Source: Tannerellaceae bacterium
GTDB taxonomy: Bacteria; Bacteroidota; Bacteroidia; Bacteroidales; Tannerellaceae
Direction: 5' to 3'
Assembly (NCBI GenBank): GCA_031271045.1
Contig: JAISWO010000025.1
Location: 1-34,712, forward strand
DNA: 34,712 nt
The notes beneath the pieces were generated by a model that saw only the letters and a program-made list of their open reading frames with translations, was not told the origin of the DNA and did no database searches. Shown here piece by piece: positions 16,381 to 24,904 of this stretch (positions are counted from its first letter, which is position 1; the number at the start of each line of letters is the position of its first letter). Made by a program: the position numbers and the translations under genes.

Positions 16381-16776
16381 TTATTTATATTCCTTTCTGA
16401 TCTTACCGGCTATTTCAGCCAGAGATTCCGGCGTAATCTCCAGTTTTTTTCTTCCAAAAAACATATCTGATTCGCGAGTCATCGGAATCAGGTGGATGTG
16501 AGCATGCGGTACTTCGAGCCCAATCACAGTCAGCCCGATACGTTTGCAGATAATGGCGGCCTTCTGAGCGGCGGCTACTCGTTTGGCAAAGCATATCATC
16601 CGGCCCAACAGCGGGTCGTCCAGATCGAAAATGTAATCTGTTTCCTGCTTAGGTACGACCAGCGTATGCCCGACAGCTACCGGATTAATGTCTAAGAATG
16701 CGAAAAATTCATCGTCTTCAGCCACCTTGTGACAAGGTATTTCACCGGCTATAATCTTACTGAAAATGGTTGCCAT
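16381..16776 (-). CDS. HIT-family nucleotide-binding/hydrolase protein
   Basis: From the ATG at 16776 the protein is 131 residues, starting MATIFSKIIAGEIPCHKVAE, the normal start for this family. An in-frame start at 16812 would add 12 unrelated residues (MKLWIYLFKQTT) and run into greA. The histidine triad HAHIHLIP is intact; its middle His is the nucleophile for hydrolysing nucleoside phosphoramidates or AMP/GMP conjugates. VPKQETDYIFDL and the Asn/Pro-rich FAFLDINPVAVGHTLV are also typical. It lies 10 bases downstream of greA, in the same operon. The physiological substrate is unknown, as for most HIT proteins. Confidence 0.93.
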   Translation of the reverse strand: MATIFSKIIAGEIPCHKVAEDDEFFAFLDINPVAVGHTLVVPKQETDYIFDLDDPLLGRMICFAKRVAAAQKAAIICKRIGLTVIGLEVPHAHIHLIPMTRESDMFFGRKKLEITPESLAEIAGKIRKEYK

Positions 16777-16786
16777 TGTTGTTTGT

Positions 16787-17257
16787 TTAAATAGATATAT
16801 CCATAATTTCAAAACTCATAATCCCGGAGGGGACATGGATATCGACCTTGTCTCCTGCCTTTTTTCCCATCAAACCCTGAGCAATGGGAGTATTTACCGA
16901 TATTTTCCCCTCCTTCAGGTTGGCTTCCGAATCCGATACCAAGGTATAGGTCATAACCGCATCGCTTTTGGTATTCCGTATCTTCACTTTGTTTAGTATC
17001 TGAACGACGTCTGTTTTGACTTGTGATTCGTCGATCAGGCGTGCGTTCGAAAGAAGCTGTTTCAATTGGGCCAGTTTGGCCTCCATGATACCCTGCGCAT
17101 CTTTTGCAGCATCGTATTCGGCGTTCTCGGATAAATCGCCTTTGTCCCTTGCCTCGGCTATCTGAGCAGAGATCTCGGGACGTTTTACTGTTTCCAAATA
17201 GTTGATTTCGGCTAAAATCTTGTTGTAGCCTTCTTCTGTCATATAACTAACAGCCAT
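16787..17257 (-). CDS. greA: Transcription elongation factor GreA
   Basis: This 156-residue GreA rescues backtracked RNA polymerase by inserting its coiled coil into the secondary channel and stimulating transcript cleavage. The N-terminal coiled coil runs from about residue 8 to 75. It carries the acidic tip DKGDLSENAEYDAAKDAQG (Asp/Glu essential for cleavage). The C-terminal FKBP-like domain includes YTLVSDSEANLKEGKISVNT and the end VPSGIMSFEIMDI. The start ATG has a strong Shine-Dalgarno (AGGAGGAA), unusual for this genome, 6 bases upstream. The ~118-base leader contains a terminator-like hairpin between promoter and gene, suggesting attenuation (see 17310-17348). The HIT gene follows in the operon. 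Confidence 0.97.
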   Translation of the reverse strand: MAVSYMTEEGYNKILAEINYLETVKRPEISAQIAEARDKGDLSENAEYDAAKDAQGIMEAKLAQLKQLLSNARLIDESQVKTDVVQILNKVKIRNTKSDAVMTYTLVSDSEANLKEGKISVNTPIAQGLMGKKAGDKVDIHVPSGIMSFEIMDISI

Positions 17258-17309
17258 AATAATTCCTCCTGATAATTAATTCTAAAATCCATCTTTATTA
17301 TATTAGGGT

Positions 17310-17348
17310 AAAAAAAGAATCCCGACCAAAATATTTTGGCCGGAACTC
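17310..17348 (-). promoter_or_regulatory. Putative transcription attenuator in the greA leader
   Basis: Read on the minus strand, bases 17348-17317 fold into a stem of up to 16 pairs (outer arm GAGTTCCGGCC, matching GGTCGGGATTC with three G-U pairs) around an AT-rich apex. It is followed at once by seven T (17316-17310). This is an intrinsic terminator by form. It lies between the greA promoter (17412-17382) and the greA ATG (17257), and no gene ends nearby, because the neighbour on the other side is divergent. Readthrough of this hairpin would therefore set greA expression. E. coli greA is also preceded by a leader terminator. Confidence 0.65.
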
Positions 17349-17381
17349 AATTCAATAATTATTTGATTAAAAAAACCGTGG

Positions 17382-17412
17382 CAAAGATAATTCGTCTGCT
17401 TTGTTTTTCCAA
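17382..17412 (-). promoter_or_regulatory. greA promoter
   Basis: On the minus strand, TTG at 17412-17410, a 20-base spacer and TATCTTTG at 17389-17382 fit the Bacteroidota consensus. Transcription would start near 17375, about 118 bases before the greA ATG. I see no other TAnnTTTG closer to the gene. Confidence 0.6.
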
Positions 17413-17506
17413 ATCTTTGATACGTGCTATACAACATAGAAACCTTCGAATTTCGTGATCGTGGAAACAGACAGACACGAAGAGGACTGAAAATCGCAAA
17501 ATATCG

Positions 17507-17514
17507 TACCTTTG
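17507..17514 (+). promoter_or_regulatory. -7 element for the PDZ-protein gene
   Basis: TACCTTTG at 17507-17514 matches TAnnTTTG; a CTG at 17487-17489 is the only -33 candidate. Transcription would begin near 17521, leaving an 8-17 base leader. That supports a start at 17529 or 17538 rather than the upstream in-frame codon at 17424. Confidence 0.5.
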
Positions 17515-17528
17515 CGTCGAATGAAGTA

Positions 17529-18965
17529 ATGATCTATATGTACATACAACGTTTTATCCTGTCTGCCATACTGCCGCTTATGATTTTCGCCGGACACGTA
17601 CAAGGACAAAGCCCTACGCTCTGCCGCCTGGGATTTACATACGACATCAGTCACTCTCCCTCGTGGGGAAAGGATAAATTAGTGATCACACGCGTCTATC
17701 CTTATTCTTCTGCCGAACAAGCGGGGCTGAAAGTGCACGACATCATCGAGACAATCGACGGAATACCGGTTGACGGCGAAGACTTGACCGGACGGCTGAA
17801 TCCTGCCGGAGAGAACGAAGTGATGCTGACTGTAACCAACCTGACCGACTCGGCAAAGCAGGTTAGCGTGAAAAAAGATTGCAAACGAACTAACGCCATC
17901 AATGAAGAACAACTGGCTACCGCCTTCGCCATGTATAGCCTCGAAACGACGAGCGAACGGCTGTTCGTCTGTCCTTTCACCACGACCGCAACCGCAGACT
18001 CGGCCGGCTATGCCTCCTACAAAACCTATTCCTTCGCCCCCGTGGATGAAAACAACCGCAGGTTGGAAGAAACAATAAACGCCTGCATAGAAAAGGAATT
18101 TAAACAGAAAGGACTCGTTTACGACACCGTCGCGCCGGATATGCTCGTCCAAACATATTATTTCTATAAAAGGAACCCCAACTACCGGACCCAAAACACT
18201 GCCGCGACTCCGTCCATCCCCGTCTATACCTATCGCTATGACTGCACGCTCGAACGGATGGAGAAATTCCCCTTCCTGAATCCTGCCGCAGCGGAAACCG
18301 AGGCCGAATACCTCCTACAGTTGGGAATCCGTCTCATAGACGTGCGCTCGAAAACCGGGCGCATCCTCTGGGAATGTGAATCTAACGAGATGATGAGCGC
18401 TCCCTTTCGCTTAGACAACTACGCCCGGAAGCATATCCCGCTGATGTGTATGCAATATCCCTACGTCAAGTACAACCGGAACGCACAATTCCTGATCAGT
18501 TGTAAAACGTACAACTACACGGGAGCAAACTACAATATCAACCGCCTGGAGCAAATCGTGGACATAGACCCTCAGTCGCCTGCCCACCTTGCCGGTCTGC
18601 GGATGCACGACATCATCGAAAAGATCGACCGGCACAGCATGAACCATACGGCCGAAGAATACACCGCCGCCTATAAGCAATTTATCCTGAATACAATGTC
18701 TTTGCGCGACCCCAGCACCCTCTTCTCCGACGTCAACGGATTTCCTTATTGCATGTATTGGGACAAGTTCAAGTACGCACAAGTAGCGGAGGCCCTTCAA
18801 AACCCAAGATCAACGGCCGTCTTCTCCTATCTCTACAAATATGCTCCTTACGTCAACCCCGCGGGCGTTAATACCTGCACCTTCCACGTCAAAAGAGGAA
18901 AAGAAAAGGTAGCCATCGTCGTACACCCATCCCTGCATAAGGAAACGACCCTCATCGTCCGCTAA
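17529..18965 (+). CDS. Exported protein with two PDZ domains around a DUF4136-like domain
   Basis: From the ATG at 17529 (or 17538) the protein has about 478 residues and a signal peptide (MYIQRFILSAILPLMIFAGH, cut after VQGQ). PDZ 1 lies at about residues 27-110 (LVITRVYPYSSAEQAGLKVH, DIIETIDGIPV). A central region (about 120-330) contains ADSAGYASYKTYSFAPVDEN and MLVQTYYFYKRNPNY. It resembles the DUF4136 fold of periplasmic/outer-membrane proteins. PDZ 2 is at about 335-445 (VDIDPQSPAHLAGLRMHDII). No protease residues are evident, so it is probably a binding protein of the periplasm. The upstream in-frame codon at 17424 lies before the promoter and lacks similarity. mutS2 starts 16 bases downstream but is unrelated in function. 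Confidence 0.8.
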   Translation: MIYMYIQRFILSAILPLMIFAGHVQGQSPTLCRLGFTYDISHSPSWGKDKLVITRVYPYSSAEQAGLKVHDIIETIDGIPVDGEDLTGRLNPAGENEVMLTVTNLTDSAKQVSVKKDCKRTNAINEEQLATAFAMYSLETTSERLFVCPFTTTATADSAGYASYKTYSFAPVDENNRRLEETINACIEKEFKQKGLVYDTVAPDMLVQTYYFYKRNPNYRTQNTAATPSIPVYTYRYDCTLERMEKFPFLNPAAAETEAEYLLQLGIRLIDVRSKTGRILWECESNEMMSAPFRLDNYARKHIPLMCMQYPYVKYNRNAQFLISCKTYNYTGANYNINRLEQIVDIDPQSPAHLAGLRMHDIIEKIDRHSMNHTAEEYTAAYKQFILNTMSLRDPSTLFSDVNGFPYCMYWDKFKYAQVAEALQNPRSTAVFSYLYKYAPYVNPAGVNTCTFHVKRGKEKVAIVVHPSLHKETTLIVR

Positions 18966-18981
18966 AAAAAATATCTCCTAC

Positions 18982-21441
18982 GTGATCTATCCGCAAGACT
19001 TTGAACAAAAGACGGGTTTCGACAAAATCCGCAACCTGATTGCCGGACGATGCCTGAGCCCACTGGGCGAAGAACGGGTGGCCGATATGGCCTTCTCGTC
19101 CCACTATCACGCCGTCGCCACTCTGCTGAACCAAACAGATGAGTTTGTTCGCATCCTGCATGGCGACAACGAATTTCCGGTCGCTTACTTCTTCGACGTA
19201 AGGATCTCGCTCAAACGGATACGGCCCGAAGGGACCTTCTTCGACGAAAAGGAACTGTTCGACCTGAAACGCTCGCTGCAAACCATTCACGACATCGTAC
19301 GCTTCTTCCGGGCAAAGGAAGGAGAAGAAATCCCTTATCCGGCACTTACCGCCCTGGCCGGCAATATACAGGTCTTTCCCCAAGTCATAGCCGGTATCGA
19401 CGCCATATTGGATAAGTTCGGGAAGGTAAAAGACAACGCCTCGCCCGCTTTGCTGCAAATACGCCGCGAAATAGCCGCGACCGTAAGCAGCATCTCGCGC
19501 AGCTTGCAATCCATCCTGCGCGCAGCCCAGGCCGAGGGAGTGGTCGACAAGGACGTCGCCCCCACCATGCGCGACGGACGATTGATGATACCCGTAGCTC
19601 CTGCTTCCAAACGAAAAATCCGGGGCATCGTCCACGACGAATCGGCCAGCGGGAAAACCGTTTTTATCGAACCCGAAGCCGTGGTGGAAGCCAATAACCG
19701 TATCCGCGAGCTCGAAGGCGACGAGCGGCGCGAAATAACCCGGATACTGACCGAATATACCAACCGTGTCCGTCCCCTGGCGCCCGATATGCTCCGCTCG
19801 TACGAATTTCTGGCCGACATCGACTTTATACGGGCCAAAGCCCTCTTTGCCGAACAGATCCACGCCATCCGCCCCGATATGGACGACGCGCCGCAGATGG
19901 ACTGGATACGAGCCGTCCATCCCCTACTCTACCTCTCGCACCTGAAGCAGAAAAAGGACGTGACGCCCTTAGATATCCGCCTCGAAGGAGATAAACGGAT
20001 CCTCCTCATCTCCGGACCTAATGCCGGAGGAAAATCGGTCTGCCTCAAAACCGTCGGACTGCTGCAATATATGCTGCAATGCGGGCTCTTAATTCCCGTC
20101 TATGAACGTTCGAAAACAGGCATCTTCTCCGGCATCTTCATCGACATCGGCGATGAACAAAGCATCGAGAACGACCTCAGCACGTACAGCTCGCATCTGA
20201 TTAATATGAAGTTTTTCCTCCGTAACTGCAACGAGAAAACCATCCTGCTCATCGACGAGTTCGGGAGCGGCACCGAACCCCGCATCGGAGGCGCCATCGC
20301 CGAAGCCCTGCTCGACCGTTTCAATCGAAAGGGAAGCTACGGCGTCATCACCACGCATTATCAAAATCTCAAGCATTTTGCCGAAGAGACGACCGGCATC
20401 GTGAACGGAGCCATGCTCTACGACCGTCATCTGATGCAGCCTTTGTTCCAGCTCTCTATCGGCAATCCGGGCAGCTCGTTCGCGATCGAAATAGCCCGCA
20501 AAACAGGCCTGCCGGAAGAAGTCATCGCCGATGCCTCCGATAAAGTCGGAGCCAATTATATCAACCTCGATAAATACCTCCAGGATATCGTACGCGACAA
20601 GCGCTACTGGGAAACCAAGCGGCAGAACGTCCACCGGCAGGAAAAGAAACTCGAAGAACTCGCCGCACGCTACGAACAAGACCTCGAGGCCGTCAACAAA
20701 GAACGGAAAGACATCCTCCGCTTAGCCAAAGAACAGGCCGGAAGCATCCTGGCTCAAGCCAATGCACGGATAGAAAATACAATTCGCGAAATCAAAGAAG
20801 CCCAGGCAGAAAAGGAACAAACGCAACAGGCCCGGAAGGCCCTCGACGACTTCAAGGCATCCGTCCTCACCGAACAGGACGAAGACGACAGGATCGCCCG
20901 GCAAATGGCGAAACTAAAACAAAAGCAGAAGCAGAAACAAAACGCCTTCTCTTCGCCGGAAGGCAAACCCGAATCCCTCGTTCCGGGCGATAGCGTCCGC
21001 CTGAAAGGACAAACCGCCACCGGAACCGTACTCGAGATCCAGGGCAAACAGGCGACGGTGGCCTTCGGTATGATCAAGAGCGCCGTCGCAATCGAAAAGC
21101 TGGAAAAGATCAACCCCGCGCTGATCAAAAAAGAAATGAAGAAAAGCTCTTTCCTCAGCAGTCGCACGACCGACGATATGCGCGAGAAAAAACTGAATTT
21201 CAAACAGGAACTGGACGTCCGGGGAATGCGCGGAGATGAAGCCTTGCAGGCGGTGATCTATTTTATCGACGACGCAATCCTTGTTGGCGTCTCGCCTGTG
21301 CGTATCCTGCACGGAACAGGAACGGGAGCCCTGCGGACACTGATCCGCGAATACCTCCACGGCGTAGAAGGCGTCGCCCGCTATCACGATGAGCACGTAC
21401 AATTCGGCGGAGCAGGCATTACGGTCGTCGAACTGGATTGA
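18982..21441 (+). CDS. mutS2: MutS2 family ATPase/endonuclease (RqcU-like)
   Basis: This 819-residue protein is a MutS2. It lacks the mismatch-reading domain of MutS and has clamp and lever helices up to residue ~320. Walker A is GPNAGGKS (345-352) and Walker B LLIDEFGSGTEP (Asp425-Glu426). A long coiled coil spans about 520-640, and a C-terminal Smr domain lies at about 744-819 with LDVRGMRGDEA and HGTGTGALR. MutS2 proteins suppress recombination. In Bacillus the homologue splits collided ribosomes, and the Smr domain can act as a nuclease. The start is a GTG, giving MIYPQDFEQKTGFDKIRNLI, as in Bacteroides homologues. It ends only 3 bases from the end of the convergent flavin-reductase gene, with no terminator between. 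Confidence 0.95.
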   Translation: MIYPQDFEQKTGFDKIRNLIAGRCLSPLGEERVADMAFSSHYHAVATLLNQTDEFVRILHGDNEFPVAYFFDVRISLKRIRPEGTFFDEKELFDLKRSLQTIHDIVRFFRAKEGEEIPYPALTALAGNIQVFPQVIAGIDAILDKFGKVKDNASPALLQIRREIAATVSSISRSLQSILRAAQAEGVVDKDVAPTMRDGRLMIPVAPASKRKIRGIVHDESASGKTVFIEPEAVVEANNRIRELEGDERREITRILTEYTNRVRPLAPDMLRSYEFLADIDFIRAKALFAEQIHAIRPDMDDAPQMDWIRAVHPLLYLSHLKQKKDVTPLDIRLEGDKRILLISGPNAGGKSVCLKTVGLLQYMLQCGLLIPVYERSKTGIFSGIFIDIGDEQSIENDLSTYSSHLINMKFFLRNCNEKTILLIDEFGSGTEPRIGGAIAEALLDRFNRKGSYGVITTHYQNLKHFAEETTGIVNGAMLYDRHLMQPLFQLSIGNPGSSFAIEIARKTGLPEEVIADASDKVGANYINLDKYLQDIVRDKRYWETKRQNVHRQEKKLEELAARYEQDLEAVNKERKDILRLAKEQAGSILAQANARIENTIREIKEAQAEKEQTQQARKALDDFKASVLTEQDEDDRIARQMAKLKQKQKQKQNAFSSPEGKPESLVPGDSVRLKGQTATGTVLEIQGKQATVAFGMIKSAVAIEKLEKINPALIKKEMKKSSFLSSRTTDDMREKKLNFKQELDVRGMRGDEALQAVIYFIDDAILVGVSPVRILHGTGTGALRTLIREYLHGVEGVARYHDEHVQFGGAGITVVELD

Positions 21442-21444
21442 GGC

Positions 21445-22011
21445 TTATTTCTTCTTCTTGACCGACCAGCCGAACTGACCGATCATTTCTCCCAAAGCAT
21501 AATACTTCCCGTGGGCATAAGCCAGCAATTCGGCTTTTTGCATGTCGAACGCCTGGCTTGAGGCGTCGATATATTGTTCGTCTGCCAGGATATTGACGAC
21601 GTCGGCGATGTACATCTCGTGGCTTCCCAATGACAGGATTTCCCTCACCCGGCACTCGATCGAGAGCGGCGATTCTTCGATGGTGGGGGCGCTGACGATC
21701 AAAGCCTTGCCGGGCGTCAGGTTCATAGCTTCAAATTTACGATGATCTTTGCCCGAAACAACGCCGCACCAGTCCGTAGCATACGCCAGCGAGCGGGTGG
21801 TCAGGTTGATGACAAACTCCATATTCTTTTTGATAATCGAAGCCGAATTGCGCTCCGGACGGATCGAGATGTAGCACATCGGGGGATTGGTGCACAGCGT
21901 GCCTACCCAGCTTGCGGTGATGATATTGTATTCCGATGGTTCGCTTCCGCAACTGATCATGACGGCCGGCAGGGGATAGATCATCGTCCCCGGTTTCCAA
22001 TTGATTTTCAT
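21445..22011 (-). CDS. Flavin reductase-like domain protein
   Basis: This 188-residue protein has the FMN-binding split-barrel fold of the flavin reductase family. Hallmarks are PLPAVMISCGSEPSEYNIIT near the start, ASWVGTLCTNPPMCYISIRP, and the NMEFVINLTTRSLAYATDWC segment. The middle (CRVREILSLGSHEMYIADVV) is also typical. Members bind FMN and reduce flavin with NAD(P)H or act as flavoprotein oxidoreductases of unknown substrate. It is the last gene of the pyrB-pyrI operon, 13 bases after pyrI. I see no link to pyrimidine synthesis beyond co-location. Confidence 0.9.
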   Translation of the reverse strand: MKINWKPGTMIYPLPAVMISCGSEPSEYNIITASWVGTLCTNPPMCYISIRPERNSASIIKKNMEFVINLTTRSLAYATDWCGVVSGKDHRKFEAMNLTPGKALIVSAPTIEESPLSIECRVREILSLGSHEMYIADVVNILADEQYIDASSQAFDMQKAELLAYAHGKYYALGEMIGQFGWSVKKKK

Positions 22012-22024
22012 TTTATCTGGTGGA

Positions 22025-22492
22025 TTATTTAATGATGATGTCTTCTTTGTTGATTTTGCGTTCGCAGTAGCGGCAGCGGAGCGTTCCTTTTTCTTTGTCG
22101 ATGACCGTGAAATGAGTCGGCATCGGTTCGTTGTTGGTGATGCAACGGGGATTATTGCATTTGACCAATCCCTTCAGCTCGTCGGGCAGGGAGACGGGGC
22201 ATTTGCGGACGACTTCAAAGTCGCGGATCTCGTTCAGGATAACGTTGGGGGCAATCAGGGCGATGCGGTTGAGTTCATCTTCTTTGAAGAACTTATCGGC
22301 GATTTTGATCACTCCCTTGCGGCCCATTTTCTTGCTCTGGAAGTTATTCCCGATCGTAATTGTATTTGTGTCGAGCTTTTCGAGTTCGAGCAGGAAGGCA
22401 ACTTTGAAAAGGTGTTCGGGCGGGATATGGTCGATGGCGGTACCGTTTTCGAGGGTGGCCACTTGCAGGGCTTTCTTTTTCTGTGCAGACAT
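22025..22492 (-). CDS. pyrI: Aspartate carbamoyltransferase regulatory subunit PyrI
   Basis: This 155-residue protein is the regulatory chain of aspartate transcarbamoylase. The N-terminal allosteric domain (about 1-100) binds ATP/CTP and includes [20 protein letters not shown]. The C-terminal zinc domain has the four Cys ligands in [11 protein letters not shown] and LRCRYCE, which hold the chain against the catalytic subunit. The gene lies 6 bases after pyrB on the same strand, as expected for subunits made together. With PyrB it forms the feedback-regulated enzyme of de novo pyrimidine synthesis in the cytoplasm. Confidence 0.97.
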   Translation of the reverse strand: MSAQKKKALQVATLENGTAIDHIPPEHLFKVAFLLELEKLDTNTITIGNNFQSKKMGRKGVIKIADKFFKEDELNRIALIAPNVILNEIRDFEVVRKCPVSLPDELKGLVKCNNPRCITNNEPMPTHFTVIDKEKGTLRCRYCERKINKEDIIIK

Positions 22493-22498
22493 AAGGTT

Positions 22499-23419
22499 TT
22501 AAATTAGATGATTGATACCTAAAACATCGCAGAGGATGGCCTGGCGAACGAACAGACCGTTGCGCGCCTGCTGGATGAAGTATGCCTTCGGACTGTCGTC
22601 GACGTCGTAGGCAATTTCGTTCACGCGGGGCAGGGGGTGGAGGATGCGCAGGTTCGCTTTGCTTTGGCTGAGCATATCTTTGCGGAGGATGTAGACGTTC
22701 TTTACACGTTCGTACTCTTCGAGGTCGGTGAATCGTTCGCGCTGTACGCGGGTCATATACAGGATGTCGGAGTGATTGATAATTTCTTCCGTAAAATCGG
22801 TATGCTCGACATAGGGAATTCCCTGTTTGTCGCAGAAATGCTTTTGTTCGTCGGGCATGCGGAGTTCTTCGGGGGCGACGAAATGGAAGGAGGGGTTGAA
22901 GTGCGACATTCCGACGATGAGCGAATGTACGGTACGGCCGTATTTCAGGTCGCCGACGATGGTGATCTGAAGGTCGTGCAGGCGGTTTTGGGTTTGCCGG
23001 ATGGTATACAGGTCGAGCAACGTTTGCGAAGGATGCTGGTTGGCGCCGTCGCCGGCATTTATCACCGGTATGCCGGTCACTTCGGAGGCATAACGGGCGG
23101 CTCCTTCCAGATAATGGCGCATGATGATCAGATCGGCATAGTTACTTACCATCAGGATGGTATCTTTCAGTGTTTCTCCTTTGGAGGAGCTGGTTGTCGA
23201 GGCATCCTGGAAGCCGACAACACGTCCTCCCAAGCGATTTACGGCCGTCTCGAAGCTGAGGCGCGTGCGCGTGGAGGGTTCGAAAAAGAGCGTCGCCGCC
23301 ACTTTTCCTTCCAGCAAGACCCGGTTCGGGTTTGCCTCAAACCGGGCGGCATTGTCTAATATGCGCAGGATATCTTCTTTGGTGCATTGATCAATGGATA
23401 CCAAACTTTTACTTTTCAT
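22499..23419 (-). CDS. pyrB: Aspartate carbamoyltransferase catalytic subunit PyrB
   Basis: This protein joins carbamoyl phosphate and aspartate to carbamoyl-aspartate, the first committed step of pyrimidine synthesis. From the ATG at 23419 it has 306 residues, the usual length. Key motifs are the carbamoyl-phosphate loop [13 protein letters not shown] (Ser49-Thr-Arg-Thr-Arg53), [12 protein letters not shown], and the aspartate loop around [14 protein letters not shown] at 23452 could add 11 residues ([11 protein letters not shown]); I prefer 23419 because the family normally starts just before SLVSIDQ. A possible -7 element (minus strand CACCTTTG, 23483-23476) lies about 60 bases upstream; it deviates from TAnnTTTG by one base. 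Confidence 0.96.
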   Translation of the reverse strand: MKSKSLVSIDQCTKEDILRILDNAARFEANPNRVLLEGKVAATLFFEPSTRTRLSFETAVNRLGGRVVGFQDASTTSSSKGETLKDTILMVSNYADLIIMRHYLEGAARYASEVTGIPVINAGDGANQHPSQTLLDLYTIRQTQNRLHDLQITIVGDLKYGRTVHSLIVGMSHFNPSFHFVAPEELRMPDEQKHFCDKQGIPYVEHTDFTEEIINHSDILYMTRVQRERFTDLEEYERVKNVYILRKDMLSQSKANLRILHPLPRVNEIAYDVDDSPKAYFIQQARNGLFVRQAILCDVLGINHLI

Positions 23420-23534
23420 CTTATCGTTCAAACTTTTCTTTTGTTGATTCACAGGATTATTCCCGTTTCATAGCCCAAAGGTGCGAAAAAAACAGATATT
23501 GAACTCCATAAAAGAGCAAGTTTATTCAAAGATG

Positions 23535-23570
23535 AAAAACAGAGGTCCGAAAAATCACTTCCCAGGCCTC
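23535..23570 (-). terminator. Terminator hairpin after the DUF6261-like gene, carrying one copy of the repeat core
   Basis: On the minus strand GAGGCC (23570-23565) pairs with GGACCTC (23548-23542, one bulged base), followed by TG and five T (23539-23535). It stands 45 bases past the stop at 23615. The loop contains GAAAAATCACTT (plus strand), the same 12 bases as the core of the 41-bp repeats upstream of the gene. A second small hairpin (TTGAG/CTCAA) is at 23581-23597. Confidence 0.6.
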
Positions 23571-23614
23571 CGGAAACCTATTGAGTTATTATCTCAAAAC
23601 ATGTACCTAATCAT

Positions 23615-24790
23615 CTATTTTTTTCTGCCTTCGGTGATGCTTCCGGGATAGAAGGCGCCGGTGAGGTAGGCCAGGACGACGTCGTCTTTTTCGACCCAGG
23701 CTTGGCAGGGGCCGGCATTGTAGGTGGGGACGTCGAAGGTGCTGTTGGCTTGCGGGCCGACTTTCAATCCGATGGGTTTATCTGTTTCGCCGCTTTCCTG
23801 CGAGAGCTCAAGGCCGGTGATGGGGAAAATATCGAAGGAGGTGACGCCGGCTTCGGGGTCGAGCAGGAGGATGAGGGTGGCGCCGACGGCCTGGGCGAAG
23901 AGGTCGGCGGCAGAGTCGGGCTCGGTGAGGGTGACGTACATCGTCGATCCGTTCGTTACGCCTTGGGCGGCGATGGCGAAGATGGGAGTTTGGTCGCCGG
24001 GGACTTCGTCGTCGTCGTCGTCGTCCGTATCGGGTTTATTGGGGCGGTATTTCGGGTTGCGGCGGGAGAGGATCGTTTCGTACTTTTGGAGGTAGGCATT
24101 GATGAAATGGATGGCATTGCCGAGCGAGAGGCTGACTTCGGGGTCTTTGGTGGGCGAAAGTTCGTTGATGAGGTAGAAGATGTTGATGCCGTCGACCACA
24201 TCGACAAATTTGTGATCCGTTTGCCGGCGTGCTTCGGTCTGGGTACCTTCTTCCTTTTGTTCGCCTTCGATCAGGGTGCGTTCGGTGTAAAGTTCCATGA
24301 AGGCATCGTTGTCGCGCTTGAGGTGTGCGAGGGCTTCGGCGGCGCCGGCGACGAGGGCGATCTGGGCGGTGTGCGCGCTCTTTTCCAGATCTTCGATCAG
24401 GTTGACGATCAAAGCCGAGGCCTCGGTCATCGGTGCATAGTAGGCGGCGGAATAATTCTCCATCAGTCGCAGAAGGGCTTCGGCGGCTTCTTTTATGGGC
24501 AGCGTTTCGCTGTAAGTGCTCGCTTCGTTGATACGTTTGAAAGCCATGAAGGATGTTTTACGTTTCTCGTGAAGTTCTTTAATAAAGAGCGTATCCTCTT
24601 GTTTGGCGCTCCGTTTGTAGAGATCGTCTTCTTTGTCGAAGAAGTGGAGGAACCTGTTCACCAAAATCATTAGTGGCGAAGGTTTCAATTCACTGGTACG
24701 AAAGTGCTTCGCGATGTTGAAAAACAGATCGTAATGCTCGGCATTCCGAAGTTTGCCTGCAAAGGAGGGATAAAAGATAATTTTGATCAT
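23615..24790 (-). CDS. DUF6261 family protein (family assignment from memory)
   Basis: This 391-residue protein has no signal peptide or membrane helix. The N-terminal part (about 1-240) is mostly helical, starting MIKIIFYPSFAGKLRNAEHY and including EAAEALLRLMENYSAAYYAP. It ends with a four-helix-like region (LGNAIHFINAYLQKYETILS). A linker at about 250-270 contains a run of seven aspartates broken by one Thr (DTDDDDDDE), encoded by a GAC-rich microsatellite. The C-terminal ~115 residues look like a separate beta domain (VTNGSTMYVTLTEPDSAADL, DIFPITGLELSQESGE). The N-terminal region recalls Bacteroidales DUF6261, whose function is unknown. The gene has its own near-consensus promoter and terminator. 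It lies between a 13-unit, 41-bp repeat array upstream and one core copy downstream, which suggests that protein and repeats belong together. Confidence 0.75.
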   Translation of the reverse strand: MIKIIFYPSFAGKLRNAEHYDLFFNIAKHFRTSELKPSPLMILVNRFLHFFDKEDDLYKRSAKQEDTLFIKELHEKRKTSFMAFKRINEASTYSETLPIKEAAEALLRLMENYSAAYYAPMTEASALIVNLIEDLEKSAHTAQIALVAGAAEALAHLKRDNDAFMELYTERTLIEGEQKEEGTQTEARRQTDHKFVDVVDGINIFYLINELSPTKDPEVSLSLGNAIHFINAYLQKYETILSRRNPKYRPNKPDTDDDDDDEVPGDQTPIFAIAAQGVTNGSTMYVTLTEPDSAADLFAQAVGATLILLLDPEAGVTSFDIFPITGLELSQESGETDKPIGLKVGPQANSTFDVPTYNAGPCQAWVEKDDVVLAYLTGAFYPGSITEGRKK

Positions 24791-24844
24791 AATCTCAAGT
24801 GTTTAACATTTATATTATGTATGTCATTTTCGCACATACGACTA

Positions 24845-24874
24845 CAAATGTATGAAAAGATTCATATAATCCAA
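24845..24874 (-). promoter_or_regulatory. Promoter of the DUF6261-like gene
   Basis: On the minus strand TTG (24874-24872), a spacer of exactly 19 bases and TACATTTG (24852-24845) form a perfect TTG-N19-TAnnTTTG promoter. Transcription would start near 24838, 48 bases before the ATG at 24790. The repeat array begins only 30 bases upstream of the -33 box. Confidence 0.75.
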
Positions 24875-24904
24875 CATTTTTCTTTAAAAAACATGTTTTT
24901 CTAT

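Noticed and set aside
18952..19920. 322-residue reading frame on the minus strand
   Set aside because: It is a shadow of mutS2.
21430..21450. Terminator between mutS2 and the convergent flavin-reductase gene
   Set aside because: Only 3 bases separate the stop codons and no hairpin with a T-run is visible.
23702..24673. 323-residue plus-strand reading frame rich in Gly, Val and Asp
   Set aside because: It is antisense to the DUF6261-like gene, which has a perfect promoter, start and terminator; the composition is typical of a shadow frame.
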